The notes under the pieces were generated by a model. That model worked only from the letters and a program-made list of their open reading frames with translations. It made no database searches and was not told the origin of the DNA. From contig CM046332.1 of NCBI GenBank assembly GCA_025403435.1, positions 6,069,903 through 6,133,902 of the forward strand: a stretch of 64,000 nucleotides of DNA. The letters run 5' to 3'. The first letter of the stretch is position 1; every line of letters begins with the position of its first letter. This document shows positions 13,075 through 25,800 of this stretch, piece after piece. The position numbers and the translations under genes are program-made. This DNA comes from Artocarpus heterophyllus (lineage: Eukaryota > Streptophyta > Magnoliopsida > Rosales > Moraceae).

Positions 13075-16000
13075 GTAGCCTGGACCTGGACTCTCTGGTC
13101 GGCCGTAACCTTCTCTGACCAAGTCGTAGCCTGGACCTGGTTGGACTTTGGTCGGCTATAAACCTCTCAGACCAGGTCAGACTCTTCATCCTGGACCTTG
13201 GGTCTCAGTCATAGCCTGGTAGGACTCTTTGTCCTGGACCTGGTCGGCAACAGACTCTTTGTCCTGTTCTCTCTAGTCAGCCGTAGCTTTCTTCGACCTG
13301 GTCAAACTCTTCGTCCAAGACCTTGGGTCTCGGTCATAGCCTGGTTGGACTCTTCGTCCTAGACCTGGCCGGCCGTAGCCTGGACCTGGCCTATTTTGTC
13401 AGCCGTAACTTTCTCAGACTTGGTCTGACTCTTCGTCCTGGACCTTGGGTCTCAGTCGTAGCCTGGTTGGACTCTTTATCCTGAACCTAGTTGGCTGTAG
13501 CCTAGACCTGGCCTCTCTGGTCTGTCGTTACCTTCTCGGACCTAGACGGACTCTTGGTCCTTGACCTTGGGTATCGGTCGTAGCTTGGTTGGACTTTTCA
13601 TCTTGGACTTGGTCGGCCGTGGCGTGGGCCTGGCCTCTCAGGTCGGCCGTAACCTTCTCGGACCAGGTCGGACTCTTCCTCCTGGACTTTGGGTCTCGAT
13701 CGTAGCCTGGTTGGACTCTTCGTCCTGGACCAGGTCGGCCGAATCCTGGACCTGGCCTCTGTAGTCAGCTGTAACCTTCTCGGACCTAGTCAGACTCTTC
13801 ATCTTGGATGTTGGGTCTCGTTCGTTGCCTTGTTGGACTCTTCATCTTGGACCTGGTCGGCCGTAGCCCAGACCTGGCCTCTCTGGTTGGCCATAACCTT
13901 CTCAGACCTGGTCAGGCTCTTCGTCCTGGATGTTGGGTCTCGGTCGTAGCCTGGTTGGACTCTTCGCCCCGGACCTGGTCGGCCGTAGCTTGGACCTGGC
14001 CTCTCTGGCCGACTGTAGCCTGTGCCTGGCCTCTTTGGTTGGCCGTAACCTTCTTGAACCTGGTCGCCATCTTCGTCTTGGACCTTGGGTCTCGTCCTCC
14101 TGGACTTTGGGTCTCGATCGTAGCCTGGCTGGACTCTTCATCCCGGACCTGGTCGGTCGTAGCCTGGACCTAGCCTCTCTGATCGGCCGTAACCTTCTCG
14201 AACCTGGTCGGACTCTTCTCCAACCCGATCGGACTCTACGTCCTTGACCTCGGGTCTCGGTCATTGCCAGGTTGGGCTGTTTGCCTTGGACCTGGCCAGC
14301 CGTGGCCTGGACCTGGCCGGTCGTGGCCTGGACCTGGCCTCTCTGGTCGGCCGTAACCATCTCGGACCTAGTCAGACTCTTCATCCTGGACCTTGGGTCT
14401 CGATAGTAGCATGGTTGGACTCGTCGTCCTAGACCTGGTTAGCCGTAGCCGGGACTTGGCATCTCTGGTCGGCCGAAACCTTCTTGGACCTGGTCGAACT
14501 CTTCATTCTAGACCTTGGGTCTCGTTCGTAGCCTGGTTGGACTCTACGTCCTAGATCTAGTCGTCTGAAGCGTGGACCTGGCCTTCTTAGACCTGGTTGG
14601 ACTCTTCGTCCTGGACCTTGGGTCTCGTTCGTAGCCTAGTTGGACTCTTCGTCCTGGACCTTTGGTCTCGGTTGTAGCCTAGACCTGACCTTCTCTGCTT
14701 GGCCGTAACTTTGTCGGACCTGGTTGGACTCTTCGTCCTGGACCTTGGGTCTCAGTCGTAGCCTTGTTGGACTCTTTGTCCTAGACCTGGTTAGCCGTAG
14801 CCTGGACCTAGCCTCTCTGGTCGGCCGTAAAGTTCTCGGACCAGGTCAGACTCTTCGTCTTCGACCTTGGGTCTCAGTCGTGGCCTGGTCGGACACTTTG
14901 TCCTGGACCTGGTCGGCAGCAGCCTTGTCCTGTTCTCTCTGGTCGGCCATAGCTTTCTTGGACCTGGTCAAACTCTTCGTCTTAGACCTTGGGTCTCGGT
15001 CGTAGCCTGGTTGGACTCTTCGTCCTAGACCTGGCCGGCCGTAGCCTGGACCTGGCCTTACCGGTCGGCCGTAACTTTCTCAGACTTGGTCGGACTCTTT
15101 GTCCTGGACCTTGGGTCTCAGTCGTAGCCTGGTTGGACTCTTTGTCCTGAACCTGGTTGGCAGTAGCCTAGACTTGGCCTCTCTGGTCTGTCATTACCTT
15201 CTCGGACATGGACGGACTCTTTGTCTTTGACCTTGGGTATCGGTCGTAGCCTGGTTGGACTCGTCATCTTGGACTTGGTCGGCCGTAGCCTGCTCGGACC
15301 AAGTCGGACTCTTCCTCCTGGACTTTGGGTCTCGATCGTAGCCTGGCTGGACTCTTCGTCCTGGACCTGGTCGACTGAATCCTGGACCTGGCCTCTCTAG
15401 TCGGCTGTAACCTTCTCAGACCTGGTCAGACTCTTCGTCTTGGATGTTGGGTCTCGTTCGTTGCCTTGTTGGACTCTCCATCTTGGACCTAGTCGGCCGT
15501 AGCCTGGACCTGGCCTCTCTGGTCGGCCATAACCTTCTCAGACCTGGTCAGACTCTTCGTCCTAGATGTTGGGTCTCGGTCGTAGCCTGGTTGGACTCTT
15601 CGCCTAGGACCTGGTCGTCCGTAGTTTGGACCTGGCCTCTCTGGCCGGCTGTAGCCTGTGCCTGGCCTCTTTGGTCGGCCGTAACCTTCTTGAACCTGGT
15701 CGCACTCTTCGTCTTGGACCTTGTGTCTCGTCCTCGCCTGGTTGGACACTTTGTCTGGACCTGGTCGGCCGTAGCCTGGACCTGGCCTCTCTGGTCGGCC
15801 GCAACCTTCTCGGACCTTGTTGGACTCTTCGTCCTGGACCTTGGGTCTTGGTCGTAGCGTGGTTGGACTCTTTGACCTAAACCTGGTCGGTCGTAGCCTG
15901 GACCTGGCCTCCCTGGTCGGCTGAAACCTTCTCGGACCTGGTCGAACTCTTCGTCCTAGACCTTGGGTCTCGTTCGTGGCCTTGGTGGACTCTTCGTCCT

Positions 16001-16468
16001 AGACCTGGTTGGCCATAGCCTGGACCTAGCCTCTCTGGTCGGTCGTAACCTTCTCGGACCTTGTCGACCGTAACCTTCTCGGACCTAGTCGGACTCTTCG
16101 TCCTGGACCTTGGGTCACAGTCGGAGCCTAGTTGGAGTCTTTGTCCTAGACTTGGTCGGTAGTAGCCTAGTCCTGGCCTCTCTGGTCGGCCGTAACTTTC
16201 TCGGACCTGGTCAAACTCTTCGTCCTAGACCTTGGGTCTTGGTCATAGCCTGGCTGGACTCTTCATCCTGGACCTGGTCGGTCGTAGCCTAGACCCGGCC
16301 TCTCTGATCGGCCGTAACCTTCTCGGACCTGGTCAGACTCTTTGTCCTGGACCATGGTCTCAGTAGTAGCCTAGTTGTTCTGCTTGTCCTGAACCCGGTC
16401 GGCAGTAGCCTAGACCTGGCCTTCTCGGACCTGGTTGGACTCTTCGTCTTGGATCTTGGGTCTTGTTC
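13075..16468. repeat. 3394-bp tandem duplication, first copy
   Basis: Nearly identical to 16469-19863 at a constant offset of 3394 bp. The offset becomes 3395 after a single-base deletion near 15755. Landmarks: AAGTCGTAGCCTGGACC at 13121/16515, the shortened monomer TAGCCTGCTCGGACCAAG at 15287/18681, and ACCATGGTCTCAGTAGTAGC at 16351/19746. Homology ends at about 16469, exactly where the second copy begins, so this is a direct tandem duplication. The block itself holds two related sub-blocks of about 1.64 and 1.76 kb (landmarks 13808/15444 and 17202/18838). Confidence 0.92.
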
Positions 16469-19400
16469 GTAGCCTGGACCTGGACTCTCTGGTCGGCCGT
16501 AACCTTCTCGGACCAAGTCGTAGCCTGGACCTGGTTGGACTTTGGTCGGCTGTAAACCTCTCAGACCAGGTCAGACTCTTCATCCTGGACCTTGGGTCTC
16601 AGTCATAGCCTGGTAGGACTCTTTGTCCTGGACCTGGTCGGCAACAGACTCTTTGTCCTGTTCTCTCTAGTCAGCCGTAGCTTTCTTCGACCTGGTCAAA
16701 CTCTTCGTCCAAGACCTTGGGTCTCGGTCATAGCCTGGTTGGACTCTTCGTCCTAGACCTGGCCGGCCGTAGCCTGGACCTGGCCTATTTTGTCAGCCGT
16801 AACTTTCTCAGACTTGGTCTGACTCTTCGTCCTGGACCTTGGGTCTCAGTCGTAGCCTGGTTGGACTCTTTATCCTGAACCTAGTTGGCTGTAGCCTAGA
16901 CCTGGCCTCTCTGGTCTGTCGTTACCTTCTCGGACCTAGACGGACTCTTGGTCCTTGACCTTGGGTATCGGTCGTAGCTTGGTTGGACTTTTCATCTTGG
17001 ACTTGGTCGGCCGTGGCGTGGGCCTGGCCTCTCAGGTCGGCCGTAACCTTCTCGGACCAGGTCGGACTCTTCCTCCTGGACTTTGGGTCTCGATCGTAGC
17101 CTGGTTGGACTCTTCGTCCTGGACCAGGTCGGCCGAATCCTGGACCTGGCCTCTGTAGTCAGCTGTAACCTTCTCGGACCTAGTCAGACTCTTCATCTTG
17201 GATGTTGGGTCTCGTTCGTTGCCTTGTTGGACTCTTCATCTTGGACCTGGTCGGCCGTAGCCCAGACCTGGCCTCTCTGGTTGGCCATAACCTTCTCAGA
17301 CCTGGTCAGGCTCTTCGTCCTGGATGTTGGGTCTCGGTCGTAGCCTGGTTGGACTCTTCGCCCCAGACCTGGTCGGCCGTAGCTTGGACCTGGCCTCTCT
17401 GGCCGACTGTAGCCTGTGCCTGGCCTCTTTGGTCGACCGTAACCTTCTTGAACCTAGTCGCCATCTTCGTCTTCGACCTTGGGTCTCGTCCTCCTGGACT
17501 TTGGGTCTCGATCGTAGCCTGGCTGGACTCTTCATCCCGGACCTGGTCGGTCGTAGCCTGGACCTAGCCTCTCTGATCGGCCGTAACCTTCTCGGACCTG
17601 GTCGGACTCTTCTCCAACCCGATCGGACTCTACGTCCTTGACCTCGGGTCTCGGTCATTGCCAGGTTGGGCTGTTTGCCTTGGACCTGGCCAGCCGTGGC
17701 CTGGACCTGGCCGGTCGTGGCCTGGACCTGGCCTCTCTGGTCGGCCGTAACCATCTCGGACCTAGTCAGACTCTTCATCCTGGACCTTGGGTCTCGATAG
17801 TAGCATGGTTGGACTCGTCGTCCTAGACCTGGTTAGCCGTAGCCGGGACTTGGCATCTCTGGTCGGCCGAAACCTTCTCAGACCTGGTCGAACTCTTCAT
17901 TCTAGACCTTGGGTCTCGTTCGTAGCATGGTTGGACTCTTCGTCCTAGATCTGGTCATCCGAAGCCTGGACCTGGCCTTCTCAGACCTGGTTGGACTCTT
18001 TATCCTGGACCTTGGGTCTCGGTCGTAGCCTAGTTGGACTCTTCGTCCTGGACCTTTGGTCTTGGTTGTAGCCTAGACCTGACCTTCTCTGCTCGGCCGT
18101 AACCTTGTTGGACCTGGTTGGACTCTTCGTCCTGGACCTTGGGTCTCAGTCGTAGCCTGGTTGGACTCTTTGTCCTAGACCTGGTTAGCCGTAGCCTGGA
18201 CCTAGCCTCTCTGGTCGGCCGTAAAGTTCTCGGACCAGGTCAGACTCTTCGTCTTCGACCTTGGGTCTCAGTCGTGGCCTGGTCGGACACTTTGTCCTGG
18301 ACCTGGTCGGCAGCAGCCTTGTCCTGTTCTCTCTGGTCGGCCATAGCTTTCTTGGACCTGGTCAAATTCTTCGTCTTAGACCTTGGGTCTCGGTCGTAGC
18401 CTGGTTGGACTCTTCGTCCTAGACCTGGCCGGCCGTAGCCTGGACCTGGCCTTACCGGTCGGCCGTAACTTTCTCAGACTTGGTCGGACTCTTCGTCCTG
18501 GACCTTGGGTCTCAGTCGTAGCCTGGTTGGACTCTTTGTCCTGAACCTGGTTGGCAGTAGCCTAGACTTGGCCTCTCTGGTCTGTCATTACCTTCTCGGA
18601 CATGGACGGACTCTTTGTCTTTGACCTTGGGTATCGGTCGTAGCCTGGTTGGACTCGTCATCTTGGACTTGGTCGGCCGTAGCCTGCTCGGACCAAGTCG
18701 GACTCTTCCTCCTGGACTTTGGGTCTCGATCGTAGCCTGGCTGGACTCTTCGTCCTGGACCTGGTCGGTCGAATCCTAGACCTGGCCTCTCTAGTCGGCT
18801 GTAACCTTCTCGGACCTGGTCAGACTCTTCGTCTTTGATGTTGGGTCTCGTTCGTTGCCTTGTTGGACTCTTCATCTTGGACCTGGTCGGCCGTAGCCTG
18901 GACCTGGCCTCTCTGATCGTCCGTAACCTTCTCGGACCTGGTCGAACTCTTTGTCCTAGACCTTGGGCCTCGGTCGTGGCCTGGTTGGACTCTTCCCCTA
19001 GGACCTGGTCGTCCCTAGTTTGGACCTGGCCTCTCTGGCCGGCTGTAGCCTGTGCCTGGCCTCTTTGGTCGGCCGTAACCTTCTTGAACCTGGTCGCACT
19101 CTTCGTCTTGGACCTTGGGTCTCGTCCTCGCCTGGTTGGACACTTTGTCTTGGACCTGGTCGGCCGTAGCCTGGACCTGGCCTCTCTGGTCGGCCGTAAC
19201 CTTCTCGGACCTTGTTGGACTCTTCGTCCTGGACCTTGGGTCTTGGTCGTAGCGTGGTTGGACTCTTCGACCTAAACCTGGTCTGCCGTAGCCTGGACCT
19301 GGCCTCCGTGGTCGGCTGAAACCTTCTCGAACCTGGTCGAACTCTTCGTCGTAGACCTTGGGTCTTGTTCGTGGCCTTGGTGGACTCTTCATCCAAGACC

Positions 19401-19863
19401 TGGTCGGCCATAGCCTAGACCTAGCCTCTCTGGTCAGCCGTAACCTTCTCGGACCTTGTCGGCCGTAACCTTCTCGGACCTTGTCGGACTCTTCGTCCTG
19501 GACCTTGGGTCTCAGTCATAGCCTGGTCGGAGTCTTTGTCCTGGACTTGGTAGGCAGTAGCCTGGTCTTGGCCTCTCTGGTCGGCCGTAACTTTCTCGAA
19601 CCTGGTCAAACTCTTCATCCTAGACCCTAGGTCTTGGTCATAGCCTGGCTGGACTCTTCGTCCTGGACCTGGTCGGTCGTAGCCTGGACCCGGCCTCTCT
19701 GATCGGCCGTAACCTTCTCAGACCTGGTCAGACTCTTTGTCCTGGACCATGGTCTCAGTAGTAGCCTAGTTGTTCTGCTTGTCCTGAACCTGGTCGGCAG
19801 TAGCCTAGACCTGGCCTTCTCGGACCTGGTTGGACTCTTCGTCTTGGACCTTGGGTCTTGTTC
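16469..19863. repeat. 3394-bp tandem duplication, second copy
   Basis: Second copy of the 13075-16468 block. Mismatches by eye are few and scattered, far fewer than between neighbouring monomers, so this is one of the more recent events in the array. After about 19863 the sequence continues as the equivalent of 4.2 kb onward (TAGCCTGGTTATACTC near 4235 and 19867), which ties this copy into the larger duplicated block. Confidence 0.92.
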
Positions 19864-22800
19864 GTAGCCTGGTTATACTCTTCGTCCTTGACCTGGTCAG
19901 CCATAGCTTGGACCTGGTCAGCCATAGCCTGGACCTGGCCTCTCTGGTCGGCAATAACCTTCTTAGACCTGGTCAGACTGTACGTCCTAGACCTTGGGTC
20001 TCGGTCGTAGCCTGGTTGGACTCTTCATCTTGGACCTGGTCGGCCGTAGCCTTGACTTGGCTTCTTCGGTCGGCCGTAACCTTCTTAGACCTAGTCGGAC
20101 TCTTCGTCCTAGTGCTGGGGCCTCGGTCATAGCCTGGTTGGACTTTTCATCCTAGACCTGGCCTCTCTGTTCAGCCATAACCTTCTCAGACCTGGTTGGA
20201 CTCTTCGTTCTAGACCTTGGGTCTCAGTCATTGCCTGGTTGGACTCTTCGTCCTAGACCTGCTCGGTTGTAGCCTGGACTTGGCCTCTCTGGTCAGTCGT
20301 AACCTTCTCAGACCTGGACGGACTCTTCATCCTAGACCTTGGGTCTCAGTTGTTGCCTGGTTGGACTCTTTGTCCTAAACCTTGTAGGCCGTAGCCTGGA
20401 CCTGGCCTCTCTAGTCGGTCGTAACCTTCTCGTACCTGGTTGGACTCTTCGTCTCGGACGTTGGGTCTCGTTCGTTGCCTTGTTGGACTCTTCGTCTTGG
20501 ACCTGGTCGGTCGTAGCTTGGACCTGGCCTCTCTGGTCGGTCGTAACCATCTCAGACCGGGTTCGACTCTTTGTCGTAGACCTTGGGTCTCGGTCGTAGC
20601 CTGGTTGAACTCTTCGTCCTGGACCTGGTCGGCCGTAGCTTGGACCTGGCCTCTCTGGTCGGCCGTTACCTTCTCGAACTTGGTCGGACTCTTCATCCTT
20701 TACCTTGAATCTCTGTCGTAGACTAGTTGGACTCTTTATCCTAGACCTAGTTGGTAGTGGCCTGGACCTGTCATCTCTGGTCGGTCGTAACCTTTTCGGA
20801 ACTGGACGGACTCCTCGTTCTAGACCTTGGGTCTCATTCATAGCATGGTTGGACTCTTCGTCCTAGACCTGATCAGCCATAGCCTGGAACTGGCCTCTCT
20901 AGTCAGCCGTACCCTTCTCAGACCTAGTCAGACTCTTCGTCTTGGACCTTGGGACTCGGTCATTGCCTTGTCGGACTCCTTGTCTTGAACCTGGCGTACC
21001 GTAGCCTAGATCTGGCCTCTCTGGCCAGTCGTAACCTTCTCGGACCTAGTCAGACTCTTTGTCCTAGGCCTTGGGTCTCGGACGTAGCATGGTTGGACTC
21101 TTCGACCTAGACTTGGCCTCTCTAGTCGGCGAAAACCTTCTCGGACCTGGTCAAACTTTTCGTCCTAGACCTTGGGTCTCATTCGTTGCCTGGTTGGACT
21201 CTTCGTCCTACACCTGGTCGGTCGAAGCCTGCACCTGGCCTTCTTAGACCTAGTTGGACTCTTCGTCTAGGACCTTGGGTCTCGGTCGTAGCCTGGTTAG
21301 ACTCTTCGTCCTAGACCTGGTCAGCCGTTGCATGGACCTGGCCTCTCTGGTCAGCCGTAACCTTCTCGGACCTGGTGGGACTGTTCGCCCTGGACCTTGG
21401 GTCTAGGCCATAGCCTGGTTGGACTCTTCATCTTGGACCTGGTCGGCCGTAGCCCAAACCTGGCTTCTCGGGTTGGCTGTAACCTTCTCAGACCTCATCG
21501 TACTCTTCGTCCTGGACCTAGGGTCTCAGTCATAGCCTGGCTGGACTTTTTGTCCTAGACCTGGCCTCTCTGGTCAGCCGTAACCTTCTTAGAGTTGGTT
21601 GGACTCTTCGTCTAAGACCTTGGGTCTCGGTCGTAGCCTGGTTGGACTCTTCGTCCTGGACCTAGTCGGTCGTAGCCTGGACCTGGCATCTCTGGTCGGC
21701 CATAACCTTCTCAGACCTATTCAGACACTTCGACCTAGACCTTGGGTATCGGACTCTTTGTCCTGGACCTTGGGTCTCGAACTCTTTGTCTTGGACCTTG
21801 GGTCTCGATCATAGCTTGGTTGGACTTTTCATCCTGGACCTGGCCTCTCTGGTCAGCCATAACCTTCTCAGACTTGGTTGGACCCTTCGTCCTAGACCTT
21901 GGGTCTTGGTCAGAGCCTGGTTGGACTCTTTGTCCTTGGCCCGGTTGTCCTGGACCGGGCCTCTCTGGTCGACCGTAACCTTCTCAAACCAGGATGGACT
22001 CTTCGTCCTAGGCCTTGGGTCTCAGTCGTTGCCAGGTTGGACTCTTTGTCCTGAACCTTGTAGGTCGTAGCCTGGACCTGGCCTCGCTAGTTGGCCGTAA
22101 CCTTCTCGGACCTGGTCTGACTCTTTACGTTGTTGGACTCTTCGTCTCGTACCTGGTCGGCCGTAGCCTAGACCTGGCCTCTCTAGCCGGCCGTAACATT
22201 CTTAGACCCGGTTGGACTCTTTGTCCTTGACCTTGAGTTTTAGTCATAGCCCGGGTGGACTCTTTGTCCTGGACCTGGTCGGTAGTTGCCTGGACCTGGC
22301 CTCTCTGGTCGGTTGTAACCTTTTCGAACCTGGACGGACTCCTCGTCCTAGACCTTGGGTCTCAGTCGTAGCCTGGTTGGACTCTTCGTCCTGGACTTGG
22401 TAGGCTGTAGCCTGGACCTGGCCTCTCTAGTCGGCCGTAACCTTCTCGGACCCGGTTGGACTCTTCTTCTTGGACCTTGGGTCAAGGTCGTTGCCTTGTT
22501 GGACTCTTCGTCTTGGACCTGGTCGGCCGTAGCCTGGACCTCGCCTCTCTGGTCGGTCGTAACCTTCTTGGACCTAGTCAAAATCTTTGTCCTTGACCTT
22601 GGGTCTCGGTCGTAGCGTGGTTGGACTCTTTGTCCTGGACTTGGCCTCTCTGGTCGGCTGAAACCTTCTCGTGCTAGACCTTGGGGCTCGTCCATAGTCT
22701 GGTTGGACTCTTCATCCTAGACCTGGTCGGTCGAAGCCTAGACCTGGCCTTCTCGGACCTGGTTGGACTCTTCGTCCAGGACCTTGGGTCTCGGTCGTAG

Positions 22801-25800
22801 CCTGGTTAGACTCTTTGTCCCGGACCTGGTCAGCCGTTGCCTGGACCTGGCCTCTCTGGTTCACCGTAACCTTCTCGGACCTGGTCGGACTGTTCTTCTT
22901 GGACCTTGGGTCTCGGTCGTAGCCTGGTTGGACTCTTCGTCCTAGACCTAGTCGACTGTAGCATGGACCTAGCCTTTCTGGTCGACTGAAACCTTCCCAG
23001 ACCTAGATGAACTCTTAGCCCTAGACCTTGGGCCTCGTTCGTGGCCTGGATGGACTCTTCATCCTAGACCTGGTTGGCAGAAGCCTAGACCTGGCCTTCT
23101 CCGACATGGTTGGACTCTTTGACCTGGGCCTTGGGTCTCGTTCATAGCCTGGTTAGACTCTTCGTCTTGGACCTGGTCAGCCGTAGCCTGGACCTTGCCT
23201 CTCTGGTCGGTCGTAACCTTCTCAGACCTGATCGAACTGTTCGTCCTAGACCTTGGGTCTCGGTCGTAGCCTGGTTGGACTCTTCGTCTTGGACCTGGTC
23301 AGCTGTAGCCTATACCTGCCTTCTCCGGTTAGCCGTAACCTTCTTAGACCTAGTCGGACTCTTCGTCCTAGACCTTGGGTCTCGTACTCTTTGTCCTGGA
23401 CCTTGGGTCTCGGTCATAGCCTGGTTGGACTTTTCGTCCTGTACCTAGCCTCTCTGGTCAGCCGTAACCTTCTCAGACCTAGTTGGACTGTTCGTCCTAG
23501 ACCTTGGGTCTTGGTCGTAGCCTGGTTCGACTCTTTGTCCTTGACCTGGTCGGCCGTAACCTTCTCGGACCTGGACGTACTCTTCGTCCTAGACCTTGGG
23601 TCTCAGTCGCTGCCTGGTTGGACCCTTTTTCCTAAACCTGGTGGACCGTAGCCTGGACCTGGCCTCTCTAGTCGGCCGTAACCTTCTCGAACCTGGTCGA
23701 ACTATTCGTCTTGGACCTTGGGTCTCGGTCGTTGCCTTGTTGGACTCTTCGTCTTGGACCTGGTCAGCCGTAGCCTAGACTTGGCCTCCCTGGTCGGTCG
23801 TAACCTTCTTAGACCTGGTTGGACTCTTTGTCCAAGACCTTAGGTCTCGGTCGTAGCCTGGTTGGACTCTTCGTCCTAGACATGGTCGGCAGTAGCCAGG
23901 ACCTAGCCTCTTTGGTCGGCCGTAACTTTCGTAGACCTAGTCGGACTCTTCGTCCTGGACCTTTGGTCTCGGTCATAGACTGGTTGGACTCTTCGTCCTG
24001 GACCTAGCCGGCCGTAGCCAGGACCTAGCCTCTTTGGTCGGCCGTAACCTTCTCAGACCTAGTCGGACTCTTCGTCCTGGACCTTTGGTATCAGTCGTAG
24101 CTTGGTTGGACTCTTTGTCCTGAACCTGGTTGGTAGTAGCCTAGACTTGGCCCCTCAGGTCTGTTGTAACCTTCTCGTAGCCTGGTTTGACTCTTTGTCT
24201 TGGACATGGTCGGTCGTAGCCTGGACCTGTCCTCTCTGGTCGGCTGTAACCTTCTCGGACCTAGTCGGACTCTTCGTCCCTGACCATGGGTCTCGGTCAT
24301 TGCCTGGTTGGACTCGTCGTCTTGGACCTGGTCGATCGTAGCCTGGACCTGGCCTCTCTGGTCGGCCGTAACCTTCTCGGACCCGGTCAGACTCTTTGTC
24401 CTGGATGTTGGGTCTCGGTCGTAGACTGGTTGGATTCTTTGCCCTAGCCCTGGTCGGCCGTAGCCTGGACCTGGCCTCTCTGGCCGGCTGTAGCCTGGGC
24501 CTGGCCTCTTTGGTCGGCCGTAACCTTCTCAGACCTAATCGGACTCATCGTCTTGGACCTTGGGTCTCGGTCTTTGCCTGGTTGGACTCTTCGACATGGA
24601 CCTGGTCGGCCGTAACCTTCTCGAACCTTGTCGGACTCTTCGTCCTGGACCTTGGGTCTTGGTCGTAGCGTGATTGGACTCTTCATCCTGGACCTGGTCT
24701 TTCTGGTCGGCTAAAACCTTCTCAATCCTGGTCGAACTCTTCCTCCTAGACCTTGGGTCTCGTTCGTGGCCTGGATAGAGTCTTCATCCTAGACCTGGTT
24801 GACTAAAGCCTGGACCTGGCCTTCTCAGACCTGGTTGGACTCTTCGACGTGGACCATGGGTCTTGTTCGTAGCCTGGTTAGACTCTTCGTCCTGGTCCTG
24901 GTCAGCAGTAGCCTGGACCTGGCCTCCCTGGTTGGCCGTAACCTTCTCGGACCTGGTCGGACTGTTTGTGCTAGTCCTTAGGTCTTGTTCATAGCCGGGT
25001 TGGACTCTTCGTCTTGGACCTGGTCGGCCGTAGCCTGTACATGGCTTCTCCAGTCGACCATAACCTTCTTAGACCTGGTCAGACTCTTCATCCTAGATCT
25101 TGGGTCTCAGACTCTTTGTCCTGGACCTTGGGTCTTAGTCATAGCCTGGCTGGAGTTTTCGTCCTGGACCTGGCCTCTCTAGTCAGTGGTAACCTTCTCA
25201 GACCCGGTTGGACTCTTCGTTCGAGACCATGGGTCAAAGTCATAGCCTGGTTGGACTCTTCATCCTAGGCCTGGTTGGCCGTAGCCTGGACCTAGCCTCT
25301 CTAGTTGGCTGTAACCTTCTCGAACCTAGCCAGACTCTTCATCTTGGACCTTGGGTCTCGTTCATCGCCTTGTTGGACATTTCGTCTTGGACCTAGTCAG
25401 CCATAGCCTGGACCAGGCCTCTTTGGTCGGCTGTTTCCTCCTCGAACTTGGTCGGACTCTTCGTCTTGGACCTTGGGTCTCAGTCGCAGCCTGGTTGGAC
25501 TCTTTGTCCTGGACCTAGTCGACAGTAGCCTGGACCTGGCCTCTCTGGTCAGCCGTAAGCTTCTCGAAACTGGACAGACTCTTCGTCCTAAACCTTGGGT
25601 CTCAGTCGTTGCCTGGTTGGACTCTTTGTCCTGGACCTGGTTGGTCGTAGCTTGGACCTGGCCTCCCTGGTCAGCCGTAACCTTCTCGGACCTAGTCGAA
25701 CTCTTCGACCTAGACCTTGGGTCTCGGTCGTAGCATGGTTGGACTCTTCATCCAAGACATGGTGGGCCGTAGCCTAGCCCTGGCCTCTCAGGTCGGCCGT

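Noticed and set aside
20332..20841. Arg/Pro/Gln-rich frame of 169 codons on the minus strand, and similar ones (13902-14384, 17296-17778, 19015-19392)
   Set aside because: They are direct readings of satellite, start mostly at non-ATG codons, change frame with each 122-bp monomer and match no domain. The T-poor minus strand explains the lack of stops.
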